Part shown: in pieces, positions 31,370 through 39,939 of the stretch
Numbering within the stretch: the stretch's first letter is position 1
How the letters are laid out: each line of letters begins with the position of its first letter
NCBI GenBank assembly: GCA_964577295.1
Contig: CAZNYN010000010.1
Coordinates: 1-50,202 of the forward strand
Direction: 5' to 3'
Source of the DNA: CAZNYN01 sp964577295
Lineage (GTDB): Bacteria > Synergistota > Synergistia > Synergistales > Synergistaceae
DNA length: 50,202 nucleotides
Made by a program: the position numbers and the translations under genes
The notes under the pieces: model-generated
Told to the model about the DNA's origin: nothing
Databases searched by the model: none
What the model saw: only the letters and a program-made list of their open reading frames with translations

Positions 31370-32623
31370 ATGAAAATATCCGTCCTCACAGCTTTCCCGG
31401 ATCTGATGCGCAATTACCTGAGCGCAAGTGTTTTGGGCCGGGGCATAGCTTCGGGCAAACTCGAAGTTGATGTTGTCGACATAAGAGACTTCGCTTGCGG
31501 TGATTACAGGCAGATAGATGACTATTGCTACGGCAGAGGCGGAATGGTGCTCATGCCGGAACCTTTGGGCAGAGCGATGGAAGCTCTTTCAAAGGATTCA
31601 AAGCCTTACGTTGTCTACCCATCTCCCCAGGGAGTAAGCCTGCACCAGGAATTGGTTGAAGACCTTGCAAGAAAAGAACACTTAGTCATACTTTGCGGAC
31701 ATTACGAAGGTGTCGACGAAAGGTTCACGCAAAAACATGTCGACCTTGAAATCTCTCTCGGAGACTTTGTGCTTACAGGCGGCGAGATGCCCGCAATGGC
31801 AATCGTGGATTCGGTTTCGCGCCTTATCCCCGGAATCGTCGGCAAGAGCACTGCGGTTGAGGATGATTCTTTTTACAGCGGAATGCTGGATACTCCGCAC
31901 TATACACGCCCTGCCGAATGGGACGGCGAAAAAGTGCCGGAAGTTCTGCTCAGCGGAGACGCAAAGGTAATAGACAAATGGCGGAAACGCCGCTCTGTCG
32001 AAAGAACCTTGAAAAGAAGGCCTGATATCGTAGGAAGAGCCGGGATAATTCCCTGGCTCTCAGGAGGAGCCTACGTCATGGAAGTTCACTACCCCGTTCT
32101 TGATAAACGAGGCGAAAAATCCTCTACGGCAATAACGGGAATGGACATACATGATATCGCAAGAGCGTGCCGTACCTACGGCATAAAGAAATATCTTCTG
32201 GTAACTCCCCTTGCACAGCAGAGGGAGATGGTCAAAAAAATCACGGGACACTGGACCGAAGGGTGGGGCGCATCATACAACCCCGACCGAAAAGAGGCTT
32301 TCAGTACCATTAAGATTTTTGCGTCGGTCCAGAAGGCTCTTGACTGGGTAAAAGAGAGAGAAAAAAAGGAACCGTACAAAATAGCAACAACAGCCAAAAA
32401 TCATGAAGGAGCCTCTCATTGGCTCTCGCTGAAGAGAGAGATACTCCTCCGCGACCACAGCCCCGTTCTGATATTCGGCACGGGATGGGGACTTCACGAT
32501 GAGGTTATGAATAAGGCTGATGCCGTTATGACTCCGATTATCGGAGGCAAGGACAGCTGGAACCACCTCTCCGTCAGAAGCGCCGTAAGCATAACGCTTG
32601 ACAGGTTTTTCGGATGGAGATAA
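31370..32623 (+). CDS. trmD: tRNA (guanine-37-N1)-methyltransferase TrmD fused to a second SPOUT RNA methyltransferase domain
   Basis: ATG 31370 starts just after the rimM stop and gives 417 residues; ordinary TrmD is about 230-250. Residues 1 to about 235 are TrmD: KISVLTAFPDLMRNYLSASV, GRGGMVLMPEPL, LCGHYEGVDERF, and the knot motif EISLGDFVLTGGEMPAMAIVD, then HYTRPAEWDG with the RRPDIVG end. Residues from about 240 (YVMEVHYPVLDKRGEKSSTAI) to 417 match the Methyltrn_RNA_4-type SPOUT family (TM1570-like), with GIKKYLLVTPLA and the knot-like VLIFGTGWGLHDEVM. In Thermotoga the two proteins are separate neighbours. Both halves are expected to act on tRNA or rRNA; the second half's target is unknown. 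Confidence 0.94.
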   Translation: MKISVLTAFPDLMRNYLSASVLGRGIASGKLEVDVVDIRDFACGDYRQIDDYCYGRGGMVLMPEPLGRAMEALSKDSKPYVVYPSPQGVSLHQELVEDLARKEHLVILCGHYEGVDERFTQKHVDLEISLGDFVLTGGEMPAMAIVDSVSRLIPGIVGKSTAVEDDSFYSGMLDTPHYTRPAEWDGEKVPEVLLSGDAKVIDKWRKRRSVERTLKRRPDIVGRAGIIPWLSGGAYVMEVHYPVLDKRGEKSSTAITGMDIHDIARACRTYGIKKYLLVTPLAQQREMVKKITGHWTEGWGASYNPDRKEAFSTIKIFASVQKALDWVKEREKKEPYKIATTAKNHEGASHWLSLKREILLRDHSPVLIFGTGWGLHDEVMNKADAVMTPIIGGKDSWNHLSVRSAVSITLDRFFGWR

Positions 32624-32683
32624 CAAACAGGTCAACGCAAGATTTAAATTACATAAACATACTGATAAGGAGGGAAAAACCTC

Positions 32684-33046
32684 ATGCTTGATCCAAGAAT
32701 GGCTCTCATCGAAAAGAGATATGCAAAGGATACAGACACTATTCCTGAATTCCGCTCCGGCGACACTGTAAAAGTGCACGTCAAAGTTAAGGAAGGAAAC
32801 CGCGAACGTATCCAGGTTTTTGAAGGCGTTGTGATCGGCCGCCAGCACGGCGGTATCCGCGAGAACTTCATAGTCCGCAAGATGTCAAACGGCGTAGGTG
32901 TGGAAAGAATCTTCCCCGTCCACTGCCCCAGCATCGACAGAATAGAAGTTGTCCGCAAAGGTAAGGTTCGCAAGGCGAAGCTTTACTATCTCCGCGCACT
33001 CAGCGGAAAAGCTGCTCGTATCAAAGAGCGCCGCGAATTCAACTAG
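32684..33046 (+). CDS. rplS: 50S ribosomal protein L19
   Basis: 120 residues with IPEFRSGDTVKVHVKVKEGN, RIQVFEGVVIGRQHGG, FIVRKMSNGVGVERIFP and the basic C-terminus KAKLYYLR. AAGGAGGG lies 9 bases before ATG 32684. It is last in the ylxM-ffh-rpsP-khpA-rimM-trmD-rplS order, as in many bacteria, and is closed by a strong terminator. Confidence 0.97.
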   Translation: MLDPRMALIEKRYAKDTDTIPEFRSGDTVKVHVKVKEGNRERIQVFEGVVIGRQHGGIRENFIVRKMSNGVGVERIFPVHCPSIDRIEVVRKGKVRKAKLYYLRALSGKAARIKERREFN

Positions 33047-33056
33047 CAAAACAAAA

Positions 33057-33101
33057 AAACCGGAGCTTATCCGCAAAACGGAGGCTCCGGTTTTTTTTTG
33101 T
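33057..33101 (+). terminator. Terminator of the ffh-rplS operon
   Basis: AAACCGGAGC pairs with GCTCCGGTTT, with a secondary small TCCG/CGGA pairing in the loop, followed by nine T. It lies in the convergent gap with the activase gene, and an A-run before the stem makes it bidirectional. Confidence 0.9.
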
Positions 33102-33106
33102 AATTT

Positions 33107-36100
33107 TTACGCCTTCGATACTGCCATCAGAAGTTTTATCCTGTTGAGCTGATTAACATTACTCACGCTTGCGTCATAATCCAGCGCAAGTATGTTTGCA
33201 TCCTCATAGACACGTTTCAGCTCCTTCATCACGCCTTTGCCCGTTATATGGTTCGGCAGGCATGAAAACGGCTGAATGCACAGAATGTTGTTTACTCCGC
33301 CCTCTATCAGCCCTATCATCTCGGCCGCCAGCAGCCATCCTTCTCCCGCCTGATTGCTCTGAGATACAAGTCCGTCACACTTTGACGCCATCTCATATAT
33401 GTCATCAAGCTCTCCGAACCTTTTTCCTTTGAGAGCCTCTTTCACGGGAACTCTCATACGCTCTATGATATTAATGCCAAACTGTCCGAATATCGATGAA
33501 AGAACATTCCCCGCAAGTTTCCTATGGGAATATACATTATCCGAGAGACAGTAGAGCAGGAAGTTGGACAGGTCGGATACAACAGCCTCTCCTCCTTCGC
33601 TCTCTATCGTATCTATGACGTGCTCATTCGCATTGGCGTGGTACTTTACAAGAATCTCACCGACGACGGCAACGCGCGGGCGGCTAATGCCGTCAATCGC
33701 GACAGAGTCAAAGTCATTTACCATCTCTTTAATATTTGACTTGAATACATTCCACTTACCGCTCTTTAAATTCGCTCTTATCTTTCCCTCCCACACCGAG
33801 TAAAGCGCGTTTGTCTCGCCCTTGTTTATCTCGTAAGGCCTTGTACGCAGGGAGAGCCTCATCAGAAGATCTCCGTATATGAGAGCCAGCATCGAGCGCC
33901 AGAGCACAGAGAACGGGAGCTTCAGCTTTTCCGCGTCACTGCTCTTCTGGTCATTAATAGCGAGAACCCGCACCTTTTCAAATCCAGCCGCATCAAGAGC
34001 TCTTCGAAGCAGATGTACATAGTTGCTGGCACGGCATGCTCCTCCTGTCTGAGCATATAGACAGTCAGTAGTCTCCGGGTCATATTCTCCGCTCTTCAGC
34101 GCCTCTATGAACTGCCCCACCACAACGAGAGCGGGGTAGCACACATCGTTGTTTACATATTTTAGGCCAAGCTCGACACTCTCCCTTGTTCCTTCGGGAA
34201 GGACTTTCACCTTTATTCCGACAGACTCAAAAACAGTGTCTATAAACTGGAAGTGGTGCGATGACAAAGGCGGACATAGTATCGTGCGCCCTTTTAAGCT
34301 CATGTTTACACTGATATCTCTGTTTCTTGCCGCGCTTACATAGGCTCTCTTTTCTTTTTTACTTTTTACCGCCGCAAGGAGGGAGCGTATTCTGATATTT
34401 ACGGCACCGTTATTCTTTCCTTCGTCAATCTTTAATATCGTGTGAAGTTTGCCGCAGCTGCGGAGAATATCCGCCGTCTGCTCGGAACTTATGGCATCCA
34501 GCCCGCAGCCGAATGAATTCAGCTGTATAAGCTCTATGTTGTCGAAGTCGGGATGCATTGCCGTTACCATTGCGGCTCTGTAGAGGCGGGAATGGTACAC
34601 CCACTGATCCACGACATCTATCTTCGCCTTTTCCTTAAGCTCGTCTGCCATTCTGCATACGGAATCCTCCGTAAATACAGCCACTCCGTAGCTGTTGATG
34701 AGCTCAGGTATGCCGTGATTCACTTCGGGGCTGATATGGTAGGGATGCCCTGCAAGAACTATGCCTATACCCCCATGTTCTTTCAGATAGGCGATTGTAT
34801 TTTTGCCCATAGTCTCCATATCTTCTTTGAACTGCCTTTGAGCGGCACTCCCCTTTGCCACGGCCTCTTTAATTTTTGACTTTGAAATATTAAACTGCGC
34901 CAGCTCGTTAAACAAAGTCTCCGTCATTTGGCTTTCAGATTCGACACATAAGGCGGGCCGCATAAATTTTACCGACTCACAGCGCACGTCATCGATGTTA
35001 AGCCACGCGGCATCCGGATATCCCGTTACTACGGGGCAGTTAAACGATTTATTGGTGTCTTTGAAATCAGACCTGTCCGTCTGCATTATAGGATAGAAAA
35101 TATTTTTCACACCTTTGTTCAGAAGGTCGATTATATGTCTGTGAACAAGTTTTGCGGGATAGCACAAAGTCTGGGACGGTATTGTGTCTATCCCCAGATT
35201 CTTGTCCGGCTCGGCGGACGATAGCTCCACTCTGAACCCGAGAGATGTAAAGACAGTAAACCACATCGGGTAGTCCTCGTATATGTTCAATGCACGGGGT
35301 ATGCCAACCGTTCCTATAGCCTCACTCTCATCCAGAGGCTTGTAGAAGTCAAATAGACGCTTGTACTTTTCGGAATAGAGGTTGGGAGGCAGGTTCTTCT
35401 TCTCCTTTGTGATTCCGCCCTTTTCGCAGCGATTTCCCGATATATATCTCCGTCCGTCGGGAAACTTTGTATGAGTTAGAATACAGGCATTTCCGCATCC
35501 TCCGCACCGCGCCGTGGATGTCTCGGCAGTGAAGCCGGCTATGTCCGCGGCATTCATAATTGTGCTCTTCTCCGCTCCCTGGCGTTCTTTTGCCAGAAGA
35601 GCGGCTCCGAAAGCCCCCATGAGTTCGGCTATGTCGGGACGGACTACCTCCCTACCCGTTAATATCTCAAAAGCGCGGAGCAAGGCATCGTTCTTGAAAG
35701 TTCCTCCCTGCACGACAATGCGCCTGCCTAGCTCGTCCGTATTTTTTATCTTCAAAACCTTGTAAAGGGCGTTGCGCACAACGGAACAGACAAGCCCCGC
35801 GGCGATATCGGATATCTCCGCTCCGTCCTTCTGTGCCTGCCTGACCCTTGAGTTCATAAAAACAGTGCAGCGCGAGCCTAAATCTACAGGCATTTTTGAT
35901 TTTTCTGCATAAGATGCAAAGTCTGCCACATTCATCTGCAGGGATTCGGCAAAGCTCTGAAGGAACGAACCGCAGCCCGATGAACACGCTTCGTTTAGGA
36001 ATACCCTGTTGATAATGCCGTCGCTTATACCGAGGCACTTCATATCCTGTCCGCCTATATCTATGACAAAGTCCACTCCGGGCAGGAAAAAGTCGGCTGC

Positions 36101-37324
36101 GCGCGCGTGAGCCACAGTCTCTACCTCGCCCACATCCACGCCGAAAGCACTCTTTATGAGCTTCTCGCCATATCCCGTGACGCCGCTGCTCTTTATAAAC
36201 GCCTCTTTCGGCATCTTGGAGTACAGCTCCGCAATCATGGCTGTCACAGCTTTTACAGGTTCGCCGCCTCCCGTAGTCCTATAGCTCGAAAAGAGCAACT
36301 CTCCGCTTTCTCCGATAAGAACAGCCTTTGCCGTTGTGGAGCCTACATCTATGCCCAAATAAGAGGCGCCTCTGTAGCTCTCGAGCGGTGCGCGCCTTGC
36401 GGCATCCTTGGCATGTCTCGTTTTAAACTCCGCCAGTTCCCCTTCATTTTTGAAGAGCGGGGGTAATATCGAAGTGTTTCTTTTTTTCTGAGAGATAAAA
36501 AAGTGCTGAACCCTCTTTTCAAAAACATCCATTGCGGATGCATCGAGAGCCTTGCCGCTCATTGCAGCTCCCATTGCCACAAAAAGATGCGGATTTTCGG
36601 GAAATATACACTGATCGGGTCTTAATTTCAAAGTTTCGGAGAAGCGTTTCCTGAGTTCCGAGAGAAAATAGAGAGGGCCTCCCAGAAAAGCGACGTTGCC
36701 GCATATCTTCCTTCCGCAGGCAAGACCGCTTATAGTCTGGTTGACTATAGCCTGAAATATGGAAGCTGCTATATCAGCTCTTGAAGCTCCTTCGTTGAGA
36801 AGAGGCTGGACGTCAGTCTTTGCAAAAACGCCGCAGCGCGACGCTATGGGATATATAATTTTATAATCCTTCGCAAGTTCATTAAGGCCTGTGGCATCAA
36901 GGGCGAGAAGCGACGCCATCTGATCTATGAAAGCTCCCGTTCCGCCTGCGCAGCTCTCGTTCATCCTCTGCTCAATGCGGGCGCGGTCGAAGAATGTGAG
37001 CTTCGCATCCTCTCCGCCAAGCTCTATGCAGACATCCACATTCGGCAGATAGCGCGTGATACTTTTTGAACACGCTATCTGCTCCTGTGTAAAGGGAACA
37101 GACATTCCCCTTGCAAGCTCAAGAGCTCCCGAACCTGCGACAGACATTGTAAAATCGGAACCGAAGTAATTTTCGCGTATCTCGCTGAGAAGCCTTTTAG
37201 CCGCTCCGTGAATATCGGCAAAGTGCCGTATATAGCGGCTGAACAGTATGCGGTCATCGCCGTCAAGCACAACCGCTTTCGCAGTAGTAGAACCAATATC
37301 CAATCCTGCATGTAAAAGACGCAT
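33107..37324 (-). CDS. Giant 2-hydroxyacyl-CoA dehydratase activase-type protein (BadF/BcrA ATPase plus DUF2229 and dehydratase-like regions)
   Basis: 1405 residues. Two ASKHA ATPase domains of the BadF/BadG/BcrA/BcrD family lie in tandem: the first starts GLDIGSTTAKAVVLDGD (residue 7) with ELGGEDAKL and ESCAGGTGAF. The second starts GIDVGSTTAKAVLIGE (about 322) with DIGGQDMKCLGIS and EACSSGCGSFLQSF, each Cys likely an Fe-S ligand. A CGGCGNACILTH cysteine cluster (near 605) and a DUF2229 domain (about 660-880) follow. A C-terminal HgdB/FldB-like part comes after that. Relatives activate 2-hydroxyacyl-CoA dehydratases by ATP-driven electron transfer, but this one-chain form is typical of uncharacterised anaerobe proteins, whose substrate is unknown. 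It is transcribed alone. Confidence 0.9.
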   Translation of the reverse strand: MRLLHAGLDIGSTTAKAVVLDGDDRILFSRYIRHFADIHGAAKRLLSEIRENYFGSDFTMSVAGSGALELARGMSVPFTQEQIACSKSITRYLPNVDVCIELGGEDAKLTFFDRARIEQRMNESCAGGTGAFIDQMASLLALDATGLNELAKDYKIIYPIASRCGVFAKTDVQPLLNEGASRADIAASIFQAIVNQTISGLACGRKICGNVAFLGGPLYFLSELRKRFSETLKLRPDQCIFPENPHLFVAMGAAMSGKALDASAMDVFEKRVQHFFISQKKRNTSILPPLFKNEGELAEFKTRHAKDAARRAPLESYRGASYLGIDVGSTTAKAVLIGESGELLFSSYRTTGGGEPVKAVTAMIAELYSKMPKEAFIKSSGVTGYGEKLIKSAFGVDVGEVETVAHARAADFFLPGVDFVIDIGGQDMKCLGISDGIINRVFLNEACSSGCGSFLQSFAESLQMNVADFASYAEKSKMPVDLGSRCTVFMNSRVRQAQKDGAEISDIAAGLVCSVVRNALYKVLKIKNTDELGRRIVVQGGTFKNDALLRAFEILTGREVVRPDIAELMGAFGAALLAKERQGAEKSTIMNAADIAGFTAETSTARCGGCGNACILTHTKFPDGRRYISGNRCEKGGITKEKKNLPPNLYSEKYKRLFDFYKPLDESEAIGTVGIPRALNIYEDYPMWFTVFTSLGFRVELSSAEPDKNLGIDTIPSQTLCYPAKLVHRHIIDLLNKGVKNIFYPIMQTDRSDFKDTNKSFNCPVVTGYPDAAWLNIDDVRCESVKFMRPALCVESESQMTETLFNELAQFNISKSKIKEAVAKGSAAQRQFKEDMETMGKNTIAYLKEHGGIGIVLAGHPYHISPEVNHGIPELINSYGVAVFTEDSVCRMADELKEKAKIDVVDQWVYHSRLYRAAMVTAMHPDFDNIELIQLNSFGCGLDAISSEQTADILRSCGKLHTILKIDEGKNNGAVNIRIRSLLAAVKSKKEKRAYVSAARNRDISVNMSLKGRTILCPPLSSHHFQFIDTVFESVGIKVKVLPEGTRESVELGLKYVNNDVCYPALVVVGQFIEALKSGEYDPETTDCLYAQTGGACRASNYVHLLRRALDAAGFEKVRVLAINDQKSSDAEKLKLPFSVLWRSMLALIYGDLLMRLSLRTRPYEINKGETNALYSVWEGKIRANLKSGKWNVFKSNIKEMVNDFDSVAIDGISRPRVAVVGEILVKYHANANEHVIDTIESEGGEAVVSDLSNFLLYCLSDNVYSHRKLAGNVLSSIFGQFGINIIERMRVPVKEALKGKRFGELDDIYEMASKCDGLVSQSNQAGEGWLLAAEMIGLIEGGVNNILCIQPFSCLPNHITGKGVMKELKRVYEDANILALDYDASVSNVNQLNRIKLLMAVSKA

Positions 37325-37469
37325 GGTATCCCCCTATTTCTCCGCTCATTACAGCGGAATATCGGCACTGAAGGAAGAGCCGAACAACCTTAAGAAACTC
37401 CCCTGCTATAAACAGAGAAGCAAAAACATTTTGCTGAAAATATTTCTTAAGAAAATAGGAAGAACTATA

Positions 37470-37835
37470 TTAAATGAGAAGTGCCATACTGGAGTTGGGG
37501 CGCGGAGACGAACCGTCCCTATCCCAACGGCTGAATAAATCTACGAAGCAGTCTGCAAATAGAGAATGTTCACAATGCAACACAAAATAAGCCGGTACAT
37601 GCACCGAGAGCTGAAGCCTCTGTGCATTTGCGGTGCGGGTACTGTGAGCTGTTAAAGCCATACTCTCGCTGATGCTGCCCAGAGTTACCAACACCGAATA
37701 TTCTCCGGGGCCAGTGAGGTTAGACTCTATAGCATACCCTGCCGACGAGAACGTAACGAGCTGAAGCACGAAAAAAAACAATATGATGAAATAGGCGCAG
37801 CAGCGTCTTCTGAAATTGTCTTTTAAAAACCTCAT
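37470..37835 (-). CDS. Hypothetical secreted protein or gene remnant
   Basis: 121 residues, with GAGGGGGGATGAAG just before the ATG and a convincing N-terminal signal region (FRRRCCAYFIILFFFVLQLV ending near AGYA). The middle has low-complexity Ser/Thr/Leu. The last third (HSLFADCFVDLFSRWDRDG) looks unusual, and its DNA contains a GGGACGGTTCGTC/GGGGCGC motif like those at the ends of insertion sequences. No family is recognised. It may be genuine, or a signal-peptide gene whose 3' part has been replaced. The spaces on both sides (37325-37469 and 37836-38012) hold nothing I can name. Confidence 0.4.
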   Translation of the reverse strand: MRFLKDNFRRRCCAYFIILFFFVLQLVTFSSAGYAIESNLTGPGEYSVLVTLGSISESMALTAHSTRTANAQRLQLSVHVPAYFVLHCEHSLFADCFVDLFSRWDRDGSSPRPNSSMALLI

Positions 37836-38012
37836 ACTTCATCCCCCCTCATCAATGCATAGATTAACACAAAAAGCCCTATATGCAAGAAGTATCTACA
37901 TGTAAAATCATGTTTTTTGCTTAGTTATCAAATTGTCACAAAATTTTGTACTGTTTCTTCCGCGGGAAATTGATAAAAATCGGGTCAATTTATAAATTTT
38001 GCAAAAATGTAC

Positions 38013-38041
38013 TTGACGAAAATGCGATTCTTGAGTATAAA
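38013..38041 (+). promoter_or_regulatory. Promoter of tRNA-Leu
   Basis: TTGACG (38013-38018), a 17-base spacer and TATAAA (38036-38041) lie 14 bases before the tRNA-Leu 5' end. Confidence 0.75.
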
Positions 38042-38055
38042 TTATTCTGTTGTCC

Positions 38056-38140
38056 GCCGGGGTGGTGGAATTGGTAGACACGCACGTTTGAGGGGCGTGT
38101 GGGGAAACCCATACGAGTTCGATTCTCGTCTCCGGCACCA
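38056..38140 (+). tRNA. tRNA-Leu (anticodon GAG)
   Basis: Class II cloverleaf with acceptor GCCGGGG/CTCCGGC, discriminator A and encoded CCA (38138-38140). The anticodon loop TTGAGGG gives GAG for leucine CUC/CUU. The variable arm is long. Its last 10 bases recur downstream (see the repeat). Confidence 0.95.
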
Positions 38141-38301
38141 TACTTACAAATCCCTCATGAGGCTTAAGTGAAAACTTAGGCCTCTGTTTTTTTACATGCG
38201 ATATGACAAAGCGACTCACACGAGTTTGCAAAAGCGGCAAACTCGGTTCCCTGCTCTTCCGGCACCATACTTACAAATCCCTCATGAGGCTTAAGTGAAA
38301 A
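38131..38301 (+). repeat. 44-bp direct repeat of the tRNA-Leu 3' end and downstream flank
   Basis: Positions 38131-38174 and 38258-38301 are identical over 44 bases. The copy begins with TCCGGCACCA, the last 10 bases of tRNA-Leu with its CCA, and includes the left arm of the tRNA's terminator. The 83 bases between contain that terminator and a hairpin CGAGTTTGC/GGCAAACTCG (38221-38246). Duplicated tRNA 3' ends are the classic mark of integrase attachment sites, but no integrase gene is present and the interval is tiny, so this is at most a relic. Confidence 0.75.
38159..38193 (+). terminator. Terminator of tRNA-Leu
   Basis: GAGGCTTAAG (38159-38168) pairs with CTTAGGCCTC (38175-38184), a 10-bp stem with one G-U pair and a TGAAAA loop, followed by TGTTTTTTT. 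Confidence 0.82.
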
Positions 38302-38329
38302 ACTGCGCCTCTCCAAACACCCGCGTATG

Positions 38330-38358
38330 TTGACAATAATTTTCCCGGACTGTAAAAT
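38330..38358 (+). promoter_or_regulatory. Promoter of the metY leader transcript
   Basis: TTGACA (38330-38335), a 17-base spacer and TAAAAT (38353-38358). Initiation near 38365 leaves about 40 bases before the leader peptide and about 190 before metY. Confidence 0.75.
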
Positions 38359-38406
38359 GTCTCTGTTTTTAGCAGATTTTATCTTTGTAAAAGGGAGACC
38401 CGGCTT

Positions 38407-38472
38407 ATGAAAAAAACTTTTTTCGCCTACATCATGATGCGCATATCCGGCGGGTCCCTCCTGATGAGATAG
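38407..38472 (+). CDS. Putative Met-containing leader peptide upstream of metY
   Basis: A 21-codon frame starting ATG-AAA-AAA, with GGGAG (38393-38397) 9 bases upstream. The peptide reads MKKTFFAYIMMRISGG followed by SLLMR. Internal methionine codons lie at positions 10, 11 and 20, four of 21 with the start. It sits between a consensus promoter and a strong intrinsic terminator, followed by the methionine-pathway gene metY. That is the layout of a ribosome-mediated transcription attenuator responding to charged tRNA-Met. The leader RNA can also pair AGGGAGACCCGG (about 38392-38403) with CCGGCGGGTCCCT (about 38447-38459), hiding the leader's ribosome site. The gene-free stretch 38141-38558 holds only these elements and the tRNA repeat. 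Confidence 0.6.
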   Translation: MKKTFFAYIMMRISGGSLLMR

Positions 38473-38496
38473 ACGCTTAAAATACGTCGTATTCAC

Positions 38497-38530
38497 AGGC
38501 CGGGCCTATGCATAGGGCTCGGCCTTTTTA
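38497..38530 (+). terminator. Attenuator-type terminator in the metY leader
   Basis: AGGCCGGGCCTA pairs with TAGGGCTCGGCCT (one bulged G and one G-U) around a TGCA loop, followed by TTTTTATT. It lies 25 bases after the leader-peptide stop and 29 before the metY start, so it must be read through or prevented for metY to be expressed. Confidence 0.8.
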
Positions 38531-38558
38531 TTGCTTGTTTTGAGAGGAGAAGATTGGT

Positions 38559-39857
38559 ATGACAGAGAAAAAAAATTACGGAATGATGACAAAGGCGCTT
38601 CACTCGGGCTGGAAATGCGACCCCGCAACGGGGGCATCGGGACTTCCGATATATGCGTCTTCCGCTTTTCAGTTTAAGAGCACCGAATTTGCCGCCGGGC
38701 TCTTTAACCTTGAGGAAGACGGCTTTATCTACTCACGTTTGGCAAACCCCACCGTGTGCGCCTTTGAAGAGGGTCTGAACGCCCTTGAAGGCGGTGTCGG
38801 CTGCCTTGCCACATCATCGGGTCAGGCCGCTTTCACTCATCTCATAGCTGCTCTCTGTTCCTCGGGAGATAACCTTGTTGTTTCAAGGAAAGTCTACGGC
38901 GGCACTCTGACATTGCTGCAAAATATTTTTTCGCGCTACGGCGTTGAGACGATACTTATAGACAGCGATCATCCTTGCCAGGTAGAGCAGTCCATCAATG
39001 ACAGAACCCGCGGCATAATCACGGAGATTATAGGCAACCCCATGATGAATGTCGCCCCCCTTGAGGCTCTCTCAAGAATAGCAAAACGCCAGGGAGTTCC
39101 CCTCATTATAGACAATACTTTTGCGACGCCCGTTCTCTGCAGACCGATAGAGTGGGGAGCTCATGTCGTTGTTTACTCAACGACAAAGTACATTTCTGGC
39201 AACGGAAATCTCATAGGCGGAGCAATAATCGACGGAGGCACCTTCCCTTGGGCTGATTATGCGGATAAATATCCCACTCTTGCCGCACCCGACCCCGCAT
39301 ATCACGGAATCACTTTTACCGAGCACTTCGGAAAGGCGGCACTTTACAATAAACTTCACGCTTCGATCATAAGAGACTTGGGAGGATGCCCATCTGCATT
39401 TGACGCATATCTGCTCCACCTCTCCCTCGCCACTCTGCCGCTCCGCATGAAGAGACACAGCGAAAATGCTCTTGAAGTCGCAAAGTTCCTTGCCGCGCAC
39501 CCTTCCGTCGAATGGGTTTCCTATCCCGGACTTCCCAACCACCCGCAGAATGACATGGCGAAGGTTTATCTGAAAGAGGGATGCGGAGGCATGATGGCAT
39601 TTTCCGTCAAGGGCGGCATCGAGGCGGGACGCAGACTTCTGGACAGCCTCGAGCTTATAGGCCACATGGCGAACTTAGGTGACTCCAGAACTTTGATAAT
39701 TCACCCCGCAAGCACGACACACAGCCAGCTGTCAAAGGAACAGAGAGCGGCTGCAGGCCTCAGCGACGGACTCATCAGGCTCAGCGTAGGCTTGGAAGAG
39801 GCAAAGGACATCATAGACGACCTCACAATGGGACTTGAAGCCGCAGCGGAAAAGTAA
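38559..39857 (+). CDS. metY: O-acetylhomoserine sulfhydrylase
   Basis: 432 residues of the Cys/Met-metabolism PLP family, the long MetY type. Motifs: SRLANPTVCAFEEGLNALEGG, SSGQAAFTHLIAAL, TEIIGNPMMNVAPLE, and the Schiff-base Lys in VYSTTKYISGNGN. IGGAIIDGG and the C-terminal NLGDSRTLIIHPASTTHSQL then follow, all diagnostic. It makes homocysteine from O-acetylhomoserine and sulfide, a direct route to methionine, or cysteine from O-acetylserine as a side activity. AGAGGAG lies 9 bases before the ATG. Expression is probably attenuated by the leader described upstream. Confidence 0.95.
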   Translation: MTEKKNYGMMTKALHSGWKCDPATGASGLPIYASSAFQFKSTEFAAGLFNLEEDGFIYSRLANPTVCAFEEGLNALEGGVGCLATSSGQAAFTHLIAALCSSGDNLVVSRKVYGGTLTLLQNIFSRYGVETILIDSDHPCQVEQSINDRTRGIITEIIGNPMMNVAPLEALSRIAKRQGVPLIIDNTFATPVLCRPIEWGAHVVVYSTTKYISGNGNLIGGAIIDGGTFPWADYADKYPTLAAPDPAYHGITFTEHFGKAALYNKLHASIIRDLGGCPSAFDAYLLHLSLATLPLRMKRHSENALEVAKFLAAHPSVEWVSYPGLPNHPQNDMAKVYLKEGCGGMMAFSVKGGIEAGRRLLDSLELIGHMANLGDSRTLIIHPASTTHSQLSKEQRAAAGLSDGLIRLSVGLEEAKDIIDDLTMGLEAAAEK

Positions 39858-39939
39858 GGCGCGCGGCAGGGAACTTCCGCCGGCAGAATAGCTTTTACCT
39901 ATATTATTTGATTCGCGGATTTCATAGTATGCTAAATTT

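Noticed and set aside
37480..37530. Insertion-sequence terminus suggested by GGGGCGCGGAGACGAACCGTCCC
   Set aside because: Only a short motif resembles IS ends; no transposase, second end or target duplication was found.
37908..38496. Minus-strand frames sharing the phrase FSLKPHEGFVSMVPE across tRNA-Leu
   Set aside because: The shared phrase is the translated tRNA 3'-end repeat; the frames run through a tRNA gene and promoters and are not proteins.
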